64,000 bases of DNA from an uncultured Treponema sp. (lineage in GTDB: Bacteria > Spirochaetota > Spirochaetia > Treponematales > Treponemataceae): NCBI GenBank assembly GCA_905372235.1, contig CAJPOF010000002.1, positions 1-64,000 of the forward strand. Direction: 5' to 3'. Position 1 is the first letter of the stretch, and every line of letters starts with the position of its first letter. This document shows, piece by piece, positions 50,249 through 58,353 of this stretch. The position numbers and the translations under genes are program-made. The notes below the pieces were generated by a model that was not told where the DNA came from, made no database searches, and was given only the letters and a program-made list of their open reading frames with translations.

Positions 50249-51129
50249 TGGAAGAACAGGCAGATGATTTGAGGGAATTCATTGGAAGCTACGAGGAAAC
50301 GATTGCGACAAAGAAGAGCCATTCCACAAGGATTATCGCTATAACAAGCGGAAAAGGCGGTGTGGGAAAGACGAATATTTCCGTTAACATGGCTATCGCA
50401 TACGCCCAACTCGGGAAAAAAGTGATTCTCATAGATGGCGACCTTGGCATGGCGAACGTCAACGTACTTTTGAATACCGTTCCTCAGTTCAACCTGATGC
50501 ACGTGATAAACAAGAAAAAAACAATGAAGGAAATAATTCTTGACACGGAATTCGGGATAAAGTTCATAGCGGGGGCAAACGGTTTTTCGAAAATCGCAAA
50601 CCTTACCGTCGAGGAACTTGAGTATTTTGCAAAGCAGTTCAGCGCACTTGAAAACGCCGACATAATAATAATAGACACGGGAGCCGGAATCGCGAACAAC
50701 GTCCTTCAGTTTGTGGCGGCAGCCGACGAAGTTTATGTCGTTACAACGCCGGAACCGACAGCCATAACCGATGCCTACGGAATAATAAAAATCATCACCA
50801 CCGAGATAATGGACAGGGCGGTGAACCTGAAACTTTTGGTGAACAGGGTTCATTCTGCGGACGAAGGAAAACGCATAGCCGAGCGCATCATAAACATAGT
50901 CGGGCAGTTTTTGGGCTATAAAATCGATTACATAGGTTTTGTCTACGACGACCCTGTGGTGCAGGCGTCCGTCATAAGACAGAAGCCGTTCATCGTGGTG
51001 AATTCCACGTCAAAGCCGTCGGTTTGCCTGAAGCATATAGTAGGAAGGATTGAGAAGACCGAGACCGACGGAAACGAGGGAGTGGCTAATTTCCTCAAGA
51101 AATTCTTGGGCAAAAAGAGCAGAAATTGA
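50248..51129 (+). CDS. flhG: MinD/ParA-type ATPase FlhG
   Basis: FlhG limits flagellar number by acting on FlhF and on C-ring proteins. The 293-residue protein has the deviant Walker A GKGGVGKT at 35-42, VILIDGDLGMANVNVLL, IIIDTGAGIANNVLQFV and TTPEPTAITDAYGIIK. The N-terminal 25 residues (EEQADDLREFIGSYEETIA) could contain the segment that stimulates FlhF GTPase. Confidence 0.93.
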   Translation: MEEQADDLREFIGSYEETIATKKSHSTRIIAITSGKGGVGKTNISVNMAIAYAQLGKKVILIDGDLGMANVNVLLNTVPQFNLMHVINKKKTMKEIILDTEFGIKFIAGANGFSKIANLTVEELEYFAKQFSALENADIIIIDTGAGIANNVLQFVAAADEVYVVTTPEPTAITDAYGIIKIITTEIMDRAVNLKLLVNRVHSADEGKRIAERIINIVGQFLGYKIDYIGFVYDDPVVQASVIRQKPFIVVNSTSKPSVCLKHIVGRIEKTETDGNEGVANFLKKFLGKKSRN

Positions 51130-51199
51130 TAAATCGCTGTTTTTTTATGCTCATTTGTTATATAATTATCGCATTGAAAATTGGAATGGGAGGTAAAGA

Positions 51200-52042
51200 T
51201 TGAAAAATGTAAAAGTCATCGCAGGTTTTTCTGTTTTTGGCTTTCTCCTTTCGTTCCTGTTCGGGCTTTTTTCGAGGAGCGGATTTTTCCGTGTGCTGCT
51301 TTCAGCCTTTCTTTTTGCGGTTGTCTTTGCCGCCATGGGCTTTATCGTTCAGTATGTGTTCAAAAATGTGCTGGACATGGGAATGGATTCCGAGGACGCG
51401 GGCTTTTCCGAGACTCCCTCTTCGGTGGGGCAGCACGTTGACATCACTGTGGAAGAGGAGGATATTCCCGAATCCGGCGACGACTCTCACTTCATGGTGG
51501 GAACGAATCTTCAAATGCTGAACGAGAGTGATTACGGTTCAGGCGGAAAGGAAGTCAAGGAAGAGCCTTCGATAAATTCTTCTTCGGCGGAAGGGGCAAA
51601 AGTCGAGATGAAGGCTGAGGAGAAGCCTTCTGTTCCTGATGAAAAAAAAAATACTGAGGGTGATGAAAAGAATTCTGCAAGGTCAAAGATTGCTTTTGAA
51701 AATGAGGCAGGTTCTTCGTCGTCAAGTTTTGTTCCTGTGGCTCTTGCCCAGGCGGAGCAAAAAACTGATGTGTCTGTAGAACCGGAAATGCCGCCTTCGG
51801 TTGAATCCGGGCCTGAAACTAAGGCAGAACCGTCTCCTTCGGAGGAACTTGACACACTTCCAGAACTTGAGGAGATAACGGCGTTTACCCCGAAGATTTC
51901 CCAAGAATCCTTCGAAGAAAAAGAGAGCGAAGATTCAGGGGGAACTTCGGCTCCAAAACTTGAGGCTTCCGAAATTGCGGAAGGAAAGGATGTCTCTCTT
52001 ATGGCAAAGGCGATAAGCACCTTGCTTTCAAAAGACAGTTGA
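51200..52042 (+). CDS. Membrane-anchored acidic protein between flhG and fliA
   Basis: The 280-residue product starts at TTG 51200, six bases after GGGAGG. Two membrane helices (about 7-25 and 31-53) are followed by a long Glu/Ser/Pro-rich tail with no fixed structure expected. The last ~20 residues (EIAEGKDVSLMAKAISTLLS) are more ordered. No family is recognised. Position alone, between a placement ATPase and the sigma factor, suggests a motility role. A TATAAT at 51161-51166 may give it its own promoter. Confidence 0.65.
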   Translation: MKNVKVIAGFSVFGFLLSFLFGLFSRSGFFRVLLSAFLFAVVFAAMGFIVQYVFKNVLDMGMDSEDAGFSETPSSVGQHVDITVEEEDIPESGDDSHFMVGTNLQMLNESDYGSGGKEVKEEPSINSSSAEGAKVEMKAEEKPSVPDEKKNTEGDEKNSARSKIAFENEAGSSSSSFVPVALAQAEQKTDVSVEPEMPPSVESGPETKAEPSPSEELDTLPELEEITAFTPKISQESFEEKESEDSGGTSAPKLEASEIAEGKDVSLMAKAISTLLSKDS

Positions 52043-52084
52043 TTGTTTTTCAGAATAGAACCACTTTAAGGATAAGGATAGGAC

Positions 52085-52891
52085 ATGGACGAAAACACAC
52101 CGGAAACGGCTTCAGTCAATGACGAAAAAGAAGAAGATTTGCTCTGGGAAGAATTCCGAAAAACCAAGTCTTCAAAACTTCGCGATAAATTTATAAGGCA
52201 GTATATGCCTCTTGTAAAATATGTGGCGGGTAAGGTTGCCGTCGGAATGCCGAACAGTGTTGAATTCGATGACCTTGTGGGCTTCGGTCAGTTTGGGCTG
52301 CTCGACGCCATAAGTAAATACGATCCGTCCAAGGGCGTGAAATTCAAGACGTATGCCGTAACACGTATCCGGGGAGCGATTTTCGACGAGCTTCGGCAGA
52401 TAGACTGGGTACCTCGTTCGGTAAGGCAGAAATCTCGCGAGATAGAGGACACGATTGTTTCCCTTGAGGCAAGACTTGGAAGAACTGCAAGCGACGCTGA
52501 GATTGCCGATGCTATGAAGATAAGCGAGGATGAATATCACAGGACGATAATGAAAGTATCCGGCACAAGCGTTCTTTCTTTGAATGAAGTTTGGTATTCA
52601 GGCGACGACAACGACAGTATGTCCATAGGAGATAGCATAGAATCCCCTTCCAGCTTGAATCCCGATGTAATCGCTGAACGGGAGGAGATAAGAAAGGTCA
52701 TAATACAGGCGATAAACGAACTTCCGGAAAAAGAGAAGATGGTTATAGTTCTTTACTACCACGAAGACCTTACGTTCAAGGAAATAGGCGAGGTGCTTGA
52801 AGTGAGCGAATCCAGAATATCGCAGCTTCACACAAAAGCAAACCATCGTCTTAGGGCAAAGCTTACCAATATGAGAAAAGGAATTATGTAG
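52085..52891 (+). CDS. fliA: WhiG/FliA-type flagellar sigma factor
   Basis: This sigma-28-class factor drives late flagellar and chemotaxis genes. The 268-residue protein has region 2 (FDDLVGFGQFGLLDAISKYD, then FKTYAVTRIRGAIFDELRQI and WVPRSVRQKSREIE), region 3 in the middle and region 4 with ELPEKEKMVIVLYYHEDLTF and EVSESRISQLHTKA. ATG 52085 follows a modest AGGA. fapA starts three bases after the stop, so the two are co-translated. Confidence 0.94.
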   Translation: MDENTPETASVNDEKEEDLLWEEFRKTKSSKLRDKFIRQYMPLVKYVAGKVAVGMPNSVEFDDLVGFGQFGLLDAISKYDPSKGVKFKTYAVTRIRGAIFDELRQIDWVPRSVRQKSREIEDTIVSLEARLGRTASDAEIADAMKISEDEYHRTIMKVSGTSVLSLNEVWYSGDDNDSMSIGDSIESPSSLNPDVIAEREEIRKVIIQAINELPEKEKMVIVLYYHEDLTFKEIGEVLEVSESRISQLHTKANHRLRAKLTNMRKGIM

Positions 52892-52894
52892 CAT

Positions 52895-54859
52895 ATGATT
52901 TCCTTGGAACAGATTCGTATGGAAATGCAGAACCGTCTCTCCATCGACAAGGACCTACATCATGTAGAGGTGAACGCCCCTACAATCGATGAGGCTTTGG
53001 CGGATGCCGCAGTCCAGCTTGCGATAAAGGCGGAGATGCTTGAGTACGAGGTGATTGAAAAAGGAAGCGACGGTTTTCTCGGAATCGGAAAGAAACCGTG
53101 GAAAATAAAAATATACCAAAATCCTGACACTGTGGTCAAAAAAACTCATAATGCCGACGGAACTGCTTCAGGCGGAGACGGCTCTCTAGAGGAAAACAAG
53201 GTTGTAGACAAGGACGGACTTTTCTATGTACGGCATTTCTCTTCGTCAATAAAACTAAAGGTGATTCCTCCCAGCGGAAACGGAAGACCCGTAGACGAGA
53301 GAGATGTGCTTGATATGATAAGACGACCCGACACGGAGCAGTTTGATGCGGAACTCATTCATCAGCTCATAAAAAACGGCACTGACGGAAAGTATGAGAC
53401 TGTCGGCAAATACACCCATATAGCTGCTGCGGATGCAATTGTTGCGGTTGAAATCTCTAAAGACGAACTTCACGGATTTATAACGGTAGATCCGCCTGCA
53501 CAGAGCGGAGCGGACCTTACCGCAGAGCAGATAGAAAGGTCTCTAAAAGCTCAAGGCATACTTGCCGGCATAAACATGGATAAAATCAACGAGTTTGTAG
53601 ATAATCCCGTTTACAACACGCAGGTTGAGGTCGCCTCCGCCATAATGCCGGAAGACGGAAAAGATTCCCACCTTGACTACAAGTTCATCACGGACGAAAC
53701 GAAACTAGGTGCTGTTCAGGACGAGTCCGGAATCATAGACTACAAGAAGAACAACAAAATTCAGAACGTTGTCGAGGGGCAGACTCTTGCGGTGAAGGTG
53801 CTTGCCACTCGAGGAAAGGGCGGAAAGACACTCTTCGGGCGATACATCGAAGCGAAAAACGGAAAAGATCTTCCCGTCGTGCTTGGACAGAATACCCAGT
53901 TCGACAAGGACGGAGTTACTGTCGTCGCCACAAAGAACGGTCAGGTTCATCTTGTGAACGGAAAGATAACGGTAGAGCCTGTACTTAATCTTGACGCCGT
54001 GAACATAAAGTCCGGAAACATCGATTTCCTTGGCACGGTTTACATAAAGGGAAACGTGGAGGATGGATTCGACGTAAAGGCATCGGGCGACATAGATATC
54101 GGCGGAACGGTCGGAAAATCAAAAATACAGGCTGACGGAAACATAATTATACATCAGGGTGTATTCGGAAAAAACGAAGGATTCATAAAGAGCGGAAAAT
54201 CCCTGTGGGTGAAATTCGTTCAGGAAATGTCGATAGACGTGGAAGAAAACCTTATCGCCTCTGATTCGCTCATGAACTGCAACATCACCGCGATGAAAAA
54301 CATAGTGGTGCATGGAAAAAAAGCTCAGATAACCGGCGGAAAACTTTTTGCCACGGAGGAAATTTGCGCAAGGACATTGGGCTCTCCGGGCGGAGGCGCC
54401 ACAACTACGCTCACCGTAGGGGTAGACCCCAGGGCAAAACTCCGGCTTGACGAACTTTTGGAGCAGCAGTCAAAGATTTCTCAGGAGATGGAAGGACTTC
54501 AGCTTGAGATAGACAATCTTGAGGGCATAAAAAAGACAAGGCGAAAACTTCCGACAGAAAAAGAAGAGCGGCTCAATCAGGATAACCAGCGGAAAGGTGA
54601 ACTCATCGATGAAAACAAGACCGTTTCCGACGAGATAAACGAGATTCAGATGCGGCTAAGGGAACTTAAAGCCATAGGAAAGGTCAAGGTCGAGGGAATC
54701 ACATATCCGGGGACAAAAATCTATGTTCGGGATGCCTTGGACGAGGTGCAGACGGAAGTTTCTTCATGCACGTTCTATTACGAAGGAAGCATGGCGCGTC
54801 GAGGAAAATACGAGCCTCCGCAGATTGATGCCATGAAAGGTCCTGAGGGATATAACTGA
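52895..54859 (+). CDS. fapA: FapA/DUF342 protein with N-terminal Jag_N-like domain
   Basis: FapA-family (DUF342) proteins are conserved near flagellar genes and resemble cell-shape bactofilin-like or MinC-like beta-helices. The 654-residue product starts with a Jag_N-like domain (VEVNAPTIDEALADAAVQLA, then EVIEKGSDGFLGIGKKPW). The DUF342 core follows (about 100-470), with a right-handed beta-helix run such as GNIDFLGTVYIKGNVEDGFD and ASGDIDIGGTVGKS. A coiled coil (about 505-585) is next, then a Cys-containing tail. The stop overlaps the next start by one base. The precise role in flagellar assembly is unknown. Confidence 0.85.
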   Translation: MISLEQIRMEMQNRLSIDKDLHHVEVNAPTIDEALADAAVQLAIKAEMLEYEVIEKGSDGFLGIGKKPWKIKIYQNPDTVVKKTHNADGTASGGDGSLEENKVVDKDGLFYVRHFSSSIKLKVIPPSGNGRPVDERDVLDMIRRPDTEQFDAELIHQLIKNGTDGKYETVGKYTHIAAADAIVAVEISKDELHGFITVDPPAQSGADLTAEQIERSLKAQGILAGINMDKINEFVDNPVYNTQVEVASAIMPEDGKDSHLDYKFITDETKLGAVQDESGIIDYKKNNKIQNVVEGQTLAVKVLATRGKGGKTLFGRYIEAKNGKDLPVVLGQNTQFDKDGVTVVATKNGQVHLVNGKITVEPVLNLDAVNIKSGNIDFLGTVYIKGNVEDGFDVKASGDIDIGGTVGKSKIQADGNIIIHQGVFGKNEGFIKSGKSLWVKFVQEMSIDVEENLIASDSLMNCNITAMKNIVVHGKKAQITGGKLFATEEICARTLGSPGGGATTTLTVGVDPRAKLRLDELLEQQSKISQEMEGLQLEIDNLEGIKKTRRKLPTEKEERLNQDNQRKGELIDENKTVSDEINEIQMRLRELKAIGKVKVEGITYPGTKIYVRDALDEVQTEVSSCTFYYEGSMARRGKYEPPQIDAMKGPEGYN

Positions 54860-55194
54860 TGGGACTGAATCCGCTTGATTTGCAGACTATGTATTCTCAG
54901 ATTGACAATGTGGCAAAGCAGGCGGCACATCTTACGCAGGGTCTTCAGCTTTCGCAGGCTATGCAGCAAGAGGAGAGCGTCCGTAAAAATCTTGAGGAGG
55001 CTAGCAAGGTCAGCCGCACAAAAGAGGGCGCAGGCGCTAAAGGAATAGGTGTGGATTCCGACGGAAAAAACGGCGGCGACGAACATTCTTCTAACGGCAA
55101 AAAAAAGCCTGCCAATCCTTATGCCGAAAAGGCGGATGAATCTGCAAGGCTAAAGGAAGACTACCTTGGTCGGCACATAGATGTCGTCCGCTGA
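54859..55194 (+). CDS. Small hypothetical protein after fapA
   Basis: The 111-residue product is coupled to fapA by TGATG. It begins GLNPLDLQTMYSQIDNVAKQ, a helical segment with Gln-rich coiled-coil character. It then becomes Lys/Gly/Ser-rich and disordered, and ends KEDYLGRHIDVVR. No family is recognised. The tight coupling suggests it works with FapA. Confidence 0.6.
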   Translation: MGLNPLDLQTMYSQIDNVAKQAAHLTQGLQLSQAMQQEESVRKNLEEASKVSRTKEGAGAKGIGVDSDGKNGGDEHSSNGKKKPANPYAEKADESARLKEDYLGRHIDVVR

Positions 55195-55233
55195 ACGCAA
55201 ATTTTTATTCTTTCTTGAAAACCGGTGGGAAAC

Positions 55234-55926
55234 ATGAGATACGTGGTCGTTTTTTTATGCATATTCAATGTCGTTATGTGGATGGTGTTCCTGTGGAAGT
55301 TCAAAAAACTTTTTACCACCGACAACGTAATCGAAGAAACAAGAGTTCAATACAACAATCTTATTGCGGACATGAACAAGAACACCCATAACAACATAGT
55401 CGTTATCGAGGACAGAATCCGTTCCTTGAAAGCTCTTGTTTCTGACGCTGAAAAAAAGATAAAAATCCTGAACGACATCGAAAAAAACGGCTATGCGCTG
55501 AACGAATTTCACGAGGCAATCTCAGGGAAAAAAAGCGGCGTAACCGAAAAGAAAGTCGTGGATGCGTACAAAAAATCCAAGGGTGCATCGAACATCGAAC
55601 TCGATTCATCGGTAGTGCTTTCGGGGAAAGCGCGGATAAAATCGGATGAATCCGAAGGGCAGGGGTCTTTGTTCGATGACGGAAATAAAACGATAGACAC
55701 CACGGCTAAAGTCAACGTGAACTCAAAAGGGGACTCGTGGGCAGCCGTTCCTGTGGTTGTTCCGAAAGTATTCGTTCCCGAAAATCCCATTCCGAGAAAA
55801 AAGGACAGGATGGCGCAGATTGTACGTATGTACGATTCTGGAATGACGGCGGAAGACATCGCGGAGGAACTTAGCCTTACGGATATGGAAGTTCAGTTTG
55901 CCCTTTCCTTGGAGGACAGGATATGA
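55234..55926 (+). CDS. Membrane-anchored protein with C-terminal HTH-like segment
   Basis: The 230-residue product starts at ATG 55234 after GGTGGG. A GTG three codons earlier is in frame. One N-terminal membrane helix (about 3-20) leads into a coiled coil (VIEDRIRSLKALVSDAEKKI, then KILNDIEK) and a polar linker. The last 40 residues read RMAQIVRMYDSGMTAEDIAE, then ELSLTDMEVQFAL, like a helix-turn-helix. A DNA-binding motif on a membrane-anchored protein is unusual but could instead bind protein. The stop overlaps the galM start in ATGA. Confidence 0.6.
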   Translation: MRYVVVFLCIFNVVMWMVFLWKFKKLFTTDNVIEETRVQYNNLIADMNKNTHNNIVVIEDRIRSLKALVSDAEKKIKILNDIEKNGYALNEFHEAISGKKSGVTEKKVVDAYKKSKGASNIELDSSVVLSGKARIKSDESEGQGSLFDDGNKTIDTTAKVNVNSKGDSWAAVPVVVPKVFVPENPIPRKKDRMAQIVRMYDSGMTAEDIAEELSLTDMEVQFALSLEDRI

Positions 55927-57005
55927 AGACAAAAAAATCTTATTTTGGAAGCCTATACGACGGGAAAAAAGCGTGGCTTTACACTGTCTCAAACGGATCT
56001 ATGTCCTTTACGGCATCTGATTACGGCTGCACGATTACAAGCATAGTGGTTCAAGATAGGAACAAAAACGATGTCGATGTAGTTATCGGACCTTCGACAC
56101 TTTCCGGTTATGCGACGACATGGGGAAGTTTCGGAGCGATTGTAGGACGTTTTGCAAACAGAATCGCAGGGGCAAAGTTCAGCCTTGACGGAAAGGAATA
56201 TCGTCTGAACGACAACAACAACGGCTCTTCTTTGCACGGAGGTTTTCCACGCTGGGAAAGTGAGATATGGAAAGCCGGATTTATAAAAAAAAGCGGAGAA
56301 ACTGGAGTCAGGTTCTCAAAAATATTCCCGGACGGATACCAAGGTTTTCCGGGAAACTTGAATGTTTCGATAGAATATGTTCTTGACGAAAATGACAATC
56401 TTTCGTTCACTTACACCGCAACCACTGACAAGGCCACGCCTTTGAGTATAACAAACCACACTTACTTTAATCTTTCAGGCTGCGGCGACATTCTCTCGGA
56501 GAAACTCGGCATAAACTCGTCAAAAATCCTTGAACTTTCAAAAAATTCCATTCCGACAGGAAAATACATTGACGTTGAAAAAACTGTTTTTGATTTCAGA
56601 AAGGCAAAGCCAATCGGAGATGATATTTGTTCCCATCTTCTAAAAGAAAGCCGAGGCTATGACCATTGCTACGTTACAGGCGCGTTTGATTCTTCGTCCG
56701 CCATTCCCACAAAATCCACTCCTCTTTCGAAAGCCGCGGTTCTTTTTGACGAAAGGACAGGCATAAAGATGGAGCTTTCAACCAATTGCGAGGGGCTTCA
56801 GCTTTATACGGCAAACTACGTGGATTATGTTTTGGGAAAAAACGGAGCGGTTTATCGTCCGCATTCAGCTGTCTGTCTTGAGACGCAGGCTTTCCCAGAT
56901 TCGCCGAACCAAAAAAAATTCCCCGACGCGATTCTTAGGCCCGGAGTGGAATACAATGCGGTTACGGTGTACTCTTTTTCGGTTCATGACGGAAAAGATT
57001 TTTGA
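55923..57005 (+). CDS. galM: Aldose 1-epimerase
   Basis: Aldose 1-epimerase interconverts alpha and beta anomers of sugars such as galactose. The 360 residues include GSFGAIVGRFANRIAGAKFS, SLHGGFPRWE, ITNHTYFNLSG with the catalytic His, RGYDHCYVTG and the catalytic-Glu stretch CLETQAFPDSPNQ. It overlaps the upstream gene by four bases. No other sugar gene is nearby, so its attachment to the motility run looks incidental. Confidence 0.94.
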   Translation: MKTKKSYFGSLYDGKKAWLYTVSNGSMSFTASDYGCTITSIVVQDRNKNDVDVVIGPSTLSGYATTWGSFGAIVGRFANRIAGAKFSLDGKEYRLNDNNNGSSLHGGFPRWESEIWKAGFIKKSGETGVRFSKIFPDGYQGFPGNLNVSIEYVLDENDNLSFTYTATTDKATPLSITNHTYFNLSGCGDILSEKLGINSSKILELSKNSIPTGKYIDVEKTVFDFRKAKPIGDDICSHLLKESRGYDHCYVTGAFDSSSAIPTKSTPLSKAAVLFDERTGIKMELSTNCEGLQLYTANYVDYVLGKNGAVYRPHSAVCLETQAFPDSPNQKKFPDAILRPGVEYNAVTVYSFSVHDGKDF

Positions 57006-57128
57006 TGCTTTTTAGAAAATTCGTTTGATTTTTTGATGACTTTTTTGCCGGAACGGTAAAAAAACATTTATTGGGTGATTTTATTTGCTCTATTTTGAAA
57101 AAATATGGAAAGATAGCCTTCGTCTTAC

Positions 57129-57157
57129 TTGAAAAATAGCCTTTTTGGTTTTATCAT
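57129..57157 (+). promoter_or_regulatory. Candidate promoter for the V-ATPase operon
   Basis: TTGAAA (57129-57134) and TATCAT (57152-57157) have a 17-base spacer, 38 bases before the atpE start. A second TATTAT slightly downstream is an alternative -10. Confidence 0.55.
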
Positions 57158-57194
57158 TTGGTATTATATTTTGATCGACTTTAGTGGGGTGCAA

Positions 57195-57809
57195 ATGGAT
57201 ATCCAATTACAAGAGTTAATTGATAGAATCAAAAAAGACGGTGTCGCATCTGCAGAATCGCAGGCGGCGGACATAGTTAAGGCTGCCGAGGAGAAGGCAA
57301 GGTCAATCGTTGGAGAAGCGGAGAAGAAGGCTGACGATATGATCAAAGTCGCTAAGGGCGAAATCTCACGGCTTGAGAAGGCAAGCGATGATGCCATAGC
57401 TCAGGCGGGAAGAAACATGCTTCTTAGTTTCAGGGAATCCCTTGTCGCAGAACTTGACAGGTTCATAAAAGACGAGACGGAAAAAGCCTACTCAAAGGAC
57501 ATGCTGAAAACCTTGGTTCCTGAGACAGTAAAGGCTTGGGTGAAGGACAAGGAGGCTGGAAAACTTTCCGTGATTCTTTCCGAAAAGGATCTGAAGGCTT
57601 TGGAGGACGGTTTCAAGTCCGCATTGAAGGCAGAGATTTCCGGCGGGCTTGAGCTGAAAAGCGACAGTTCCGTAACGGCTGGCTTCAGGATAGGAGTGAA
57701 CGACGGCGCTGCTTTCTACGATTATTCGGCGGAATCGGTGGCGGAACTTTTTTCCGCATACCTGAACCCACGGGTCGCTTCTATAATGAAGGGTGCGGCA
57801 AAGGAATAG
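57195..57809 (+). CDS. atpE: V-type ATP synthase subunit E
   Basis: Subunit E is a peripheral stalk protein of the V/A-type ATPase. ATG 57195 (204 residues) is chosen over an earlier start in the promoter region. GTGGGG lies upstream. The long N-terminal helix (IDRIKKDGVASAESQAADIV, then KAAEEKARSIVGEAEKKADD) and the C-terminal alpha/beta domain ending in LNPRVASIMKGAAKE are typical. It opens the operon. Only four bases separate its stop from the next gene. Confidence 0.92.
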   Translation: MDIQLQELIDRIKKDGVASAESQAADIVKAAEEKARSIVGEAEKKADDMIKVAKGEISRLEKASDDAIAQAGRNMLLSFRESLVAELDRFIKDETEKAYSKDMLKTLVPETVKAWVKDKEAGKLSVILSEKDLKALEDGFKSALKAEISGGLELKSDSSVTAGFRIGVNDGAAFYDYSAESVAELFSAYLNPRVASIMKGAAKE

Positions 57810-57813
57810 GCCG

Positions 57814-58353
57814 GTGAAAGAGCAATATTACTTGGTTTCGCAGCTTCCATTCATTTCTCCGGAAAAATCGACGTTGCCGATAACCGAAAAATATTATAGA
57901 GATCTGTGTTCCAGATTCCTTGAAGGAAAGTCAAAAGGGATTCTTGAATCTCTTTCCCTTGAGCCTTCAAAAGAGCCGGAAAGCACCGGTTCGTCTTTTC
58001 TTGACGCATGGTATGAGCATGAAAGGGCGCTTAGGTTCGCCCTTGCGCAGGTACGTGCCCAAAAACTCAAGAAAGATTTGGGGGCTCTTCCTGTGAGCAT
58101 AACCGCTGATATTGTGCAGGCGGCAAGGACCGCAGTCGGAATGGACAGCCCCCTTCTTGCGGAGCAGTTCCTTTACGAATACAGGCTTTCCGCCCTTGAG
58201 AAATTCCAGCCCTTGGACATCTTCTGCGAGGACTATGTTTTTGCGTATGGAATAAGGCTCATGCTCGTGCAAAGGATAAAGGCTTTTGATAAGGAAAAGG
58301 GAACCGCTTCCTATCACAGAATCTATGACACTATACTTGGAGAAAAATCATGA
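57814..58353 (+). CDS. DUF2764 protein of the V-ATPase operon
   Basis: The 179-residue, mostly helical product starts at GTG 57814, with GGAATAGG upstream. It belongs to the DUF2764 family, found next to V-ATPase genes in spirochaetes and Bacteroidetes. Patterns include YYLVSQLPFISP at the start, FLDAWYEHERALRFALAQVR, and LLAEQFLYEYRLSALEKFQP. The place in the operon, between E and A, is where subunit C normally lies. It may be a divergent C-like subunit or an assembly factor. The stop overlaps atpA by four bases. Confidence 0.8.
   Translation: MKEQYYLVSQLPFISPEKSTLPITEKYYRDLCSRFLEGKSKGILESLSLEPSKEPESTGSSFLDAWYEHERALRFALAQVRAQKLKKDLGALPVSITADIVQAARTAVGMDSPLLAEQFLYEYRLSALEKFQPLDIFCEDYVFAYGIRLMLVQRIKAFDKEKGTASYHRIYDTILGEKS

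Noticed and set aside
57041..57063. Terminator after galM
   Set aside because: TTTTTTGCCG/CGGTAAAAAA forms a stem, but the side after it is A-rich, not T-rich, on both strands, so it does not fit an intrinsic terminator.
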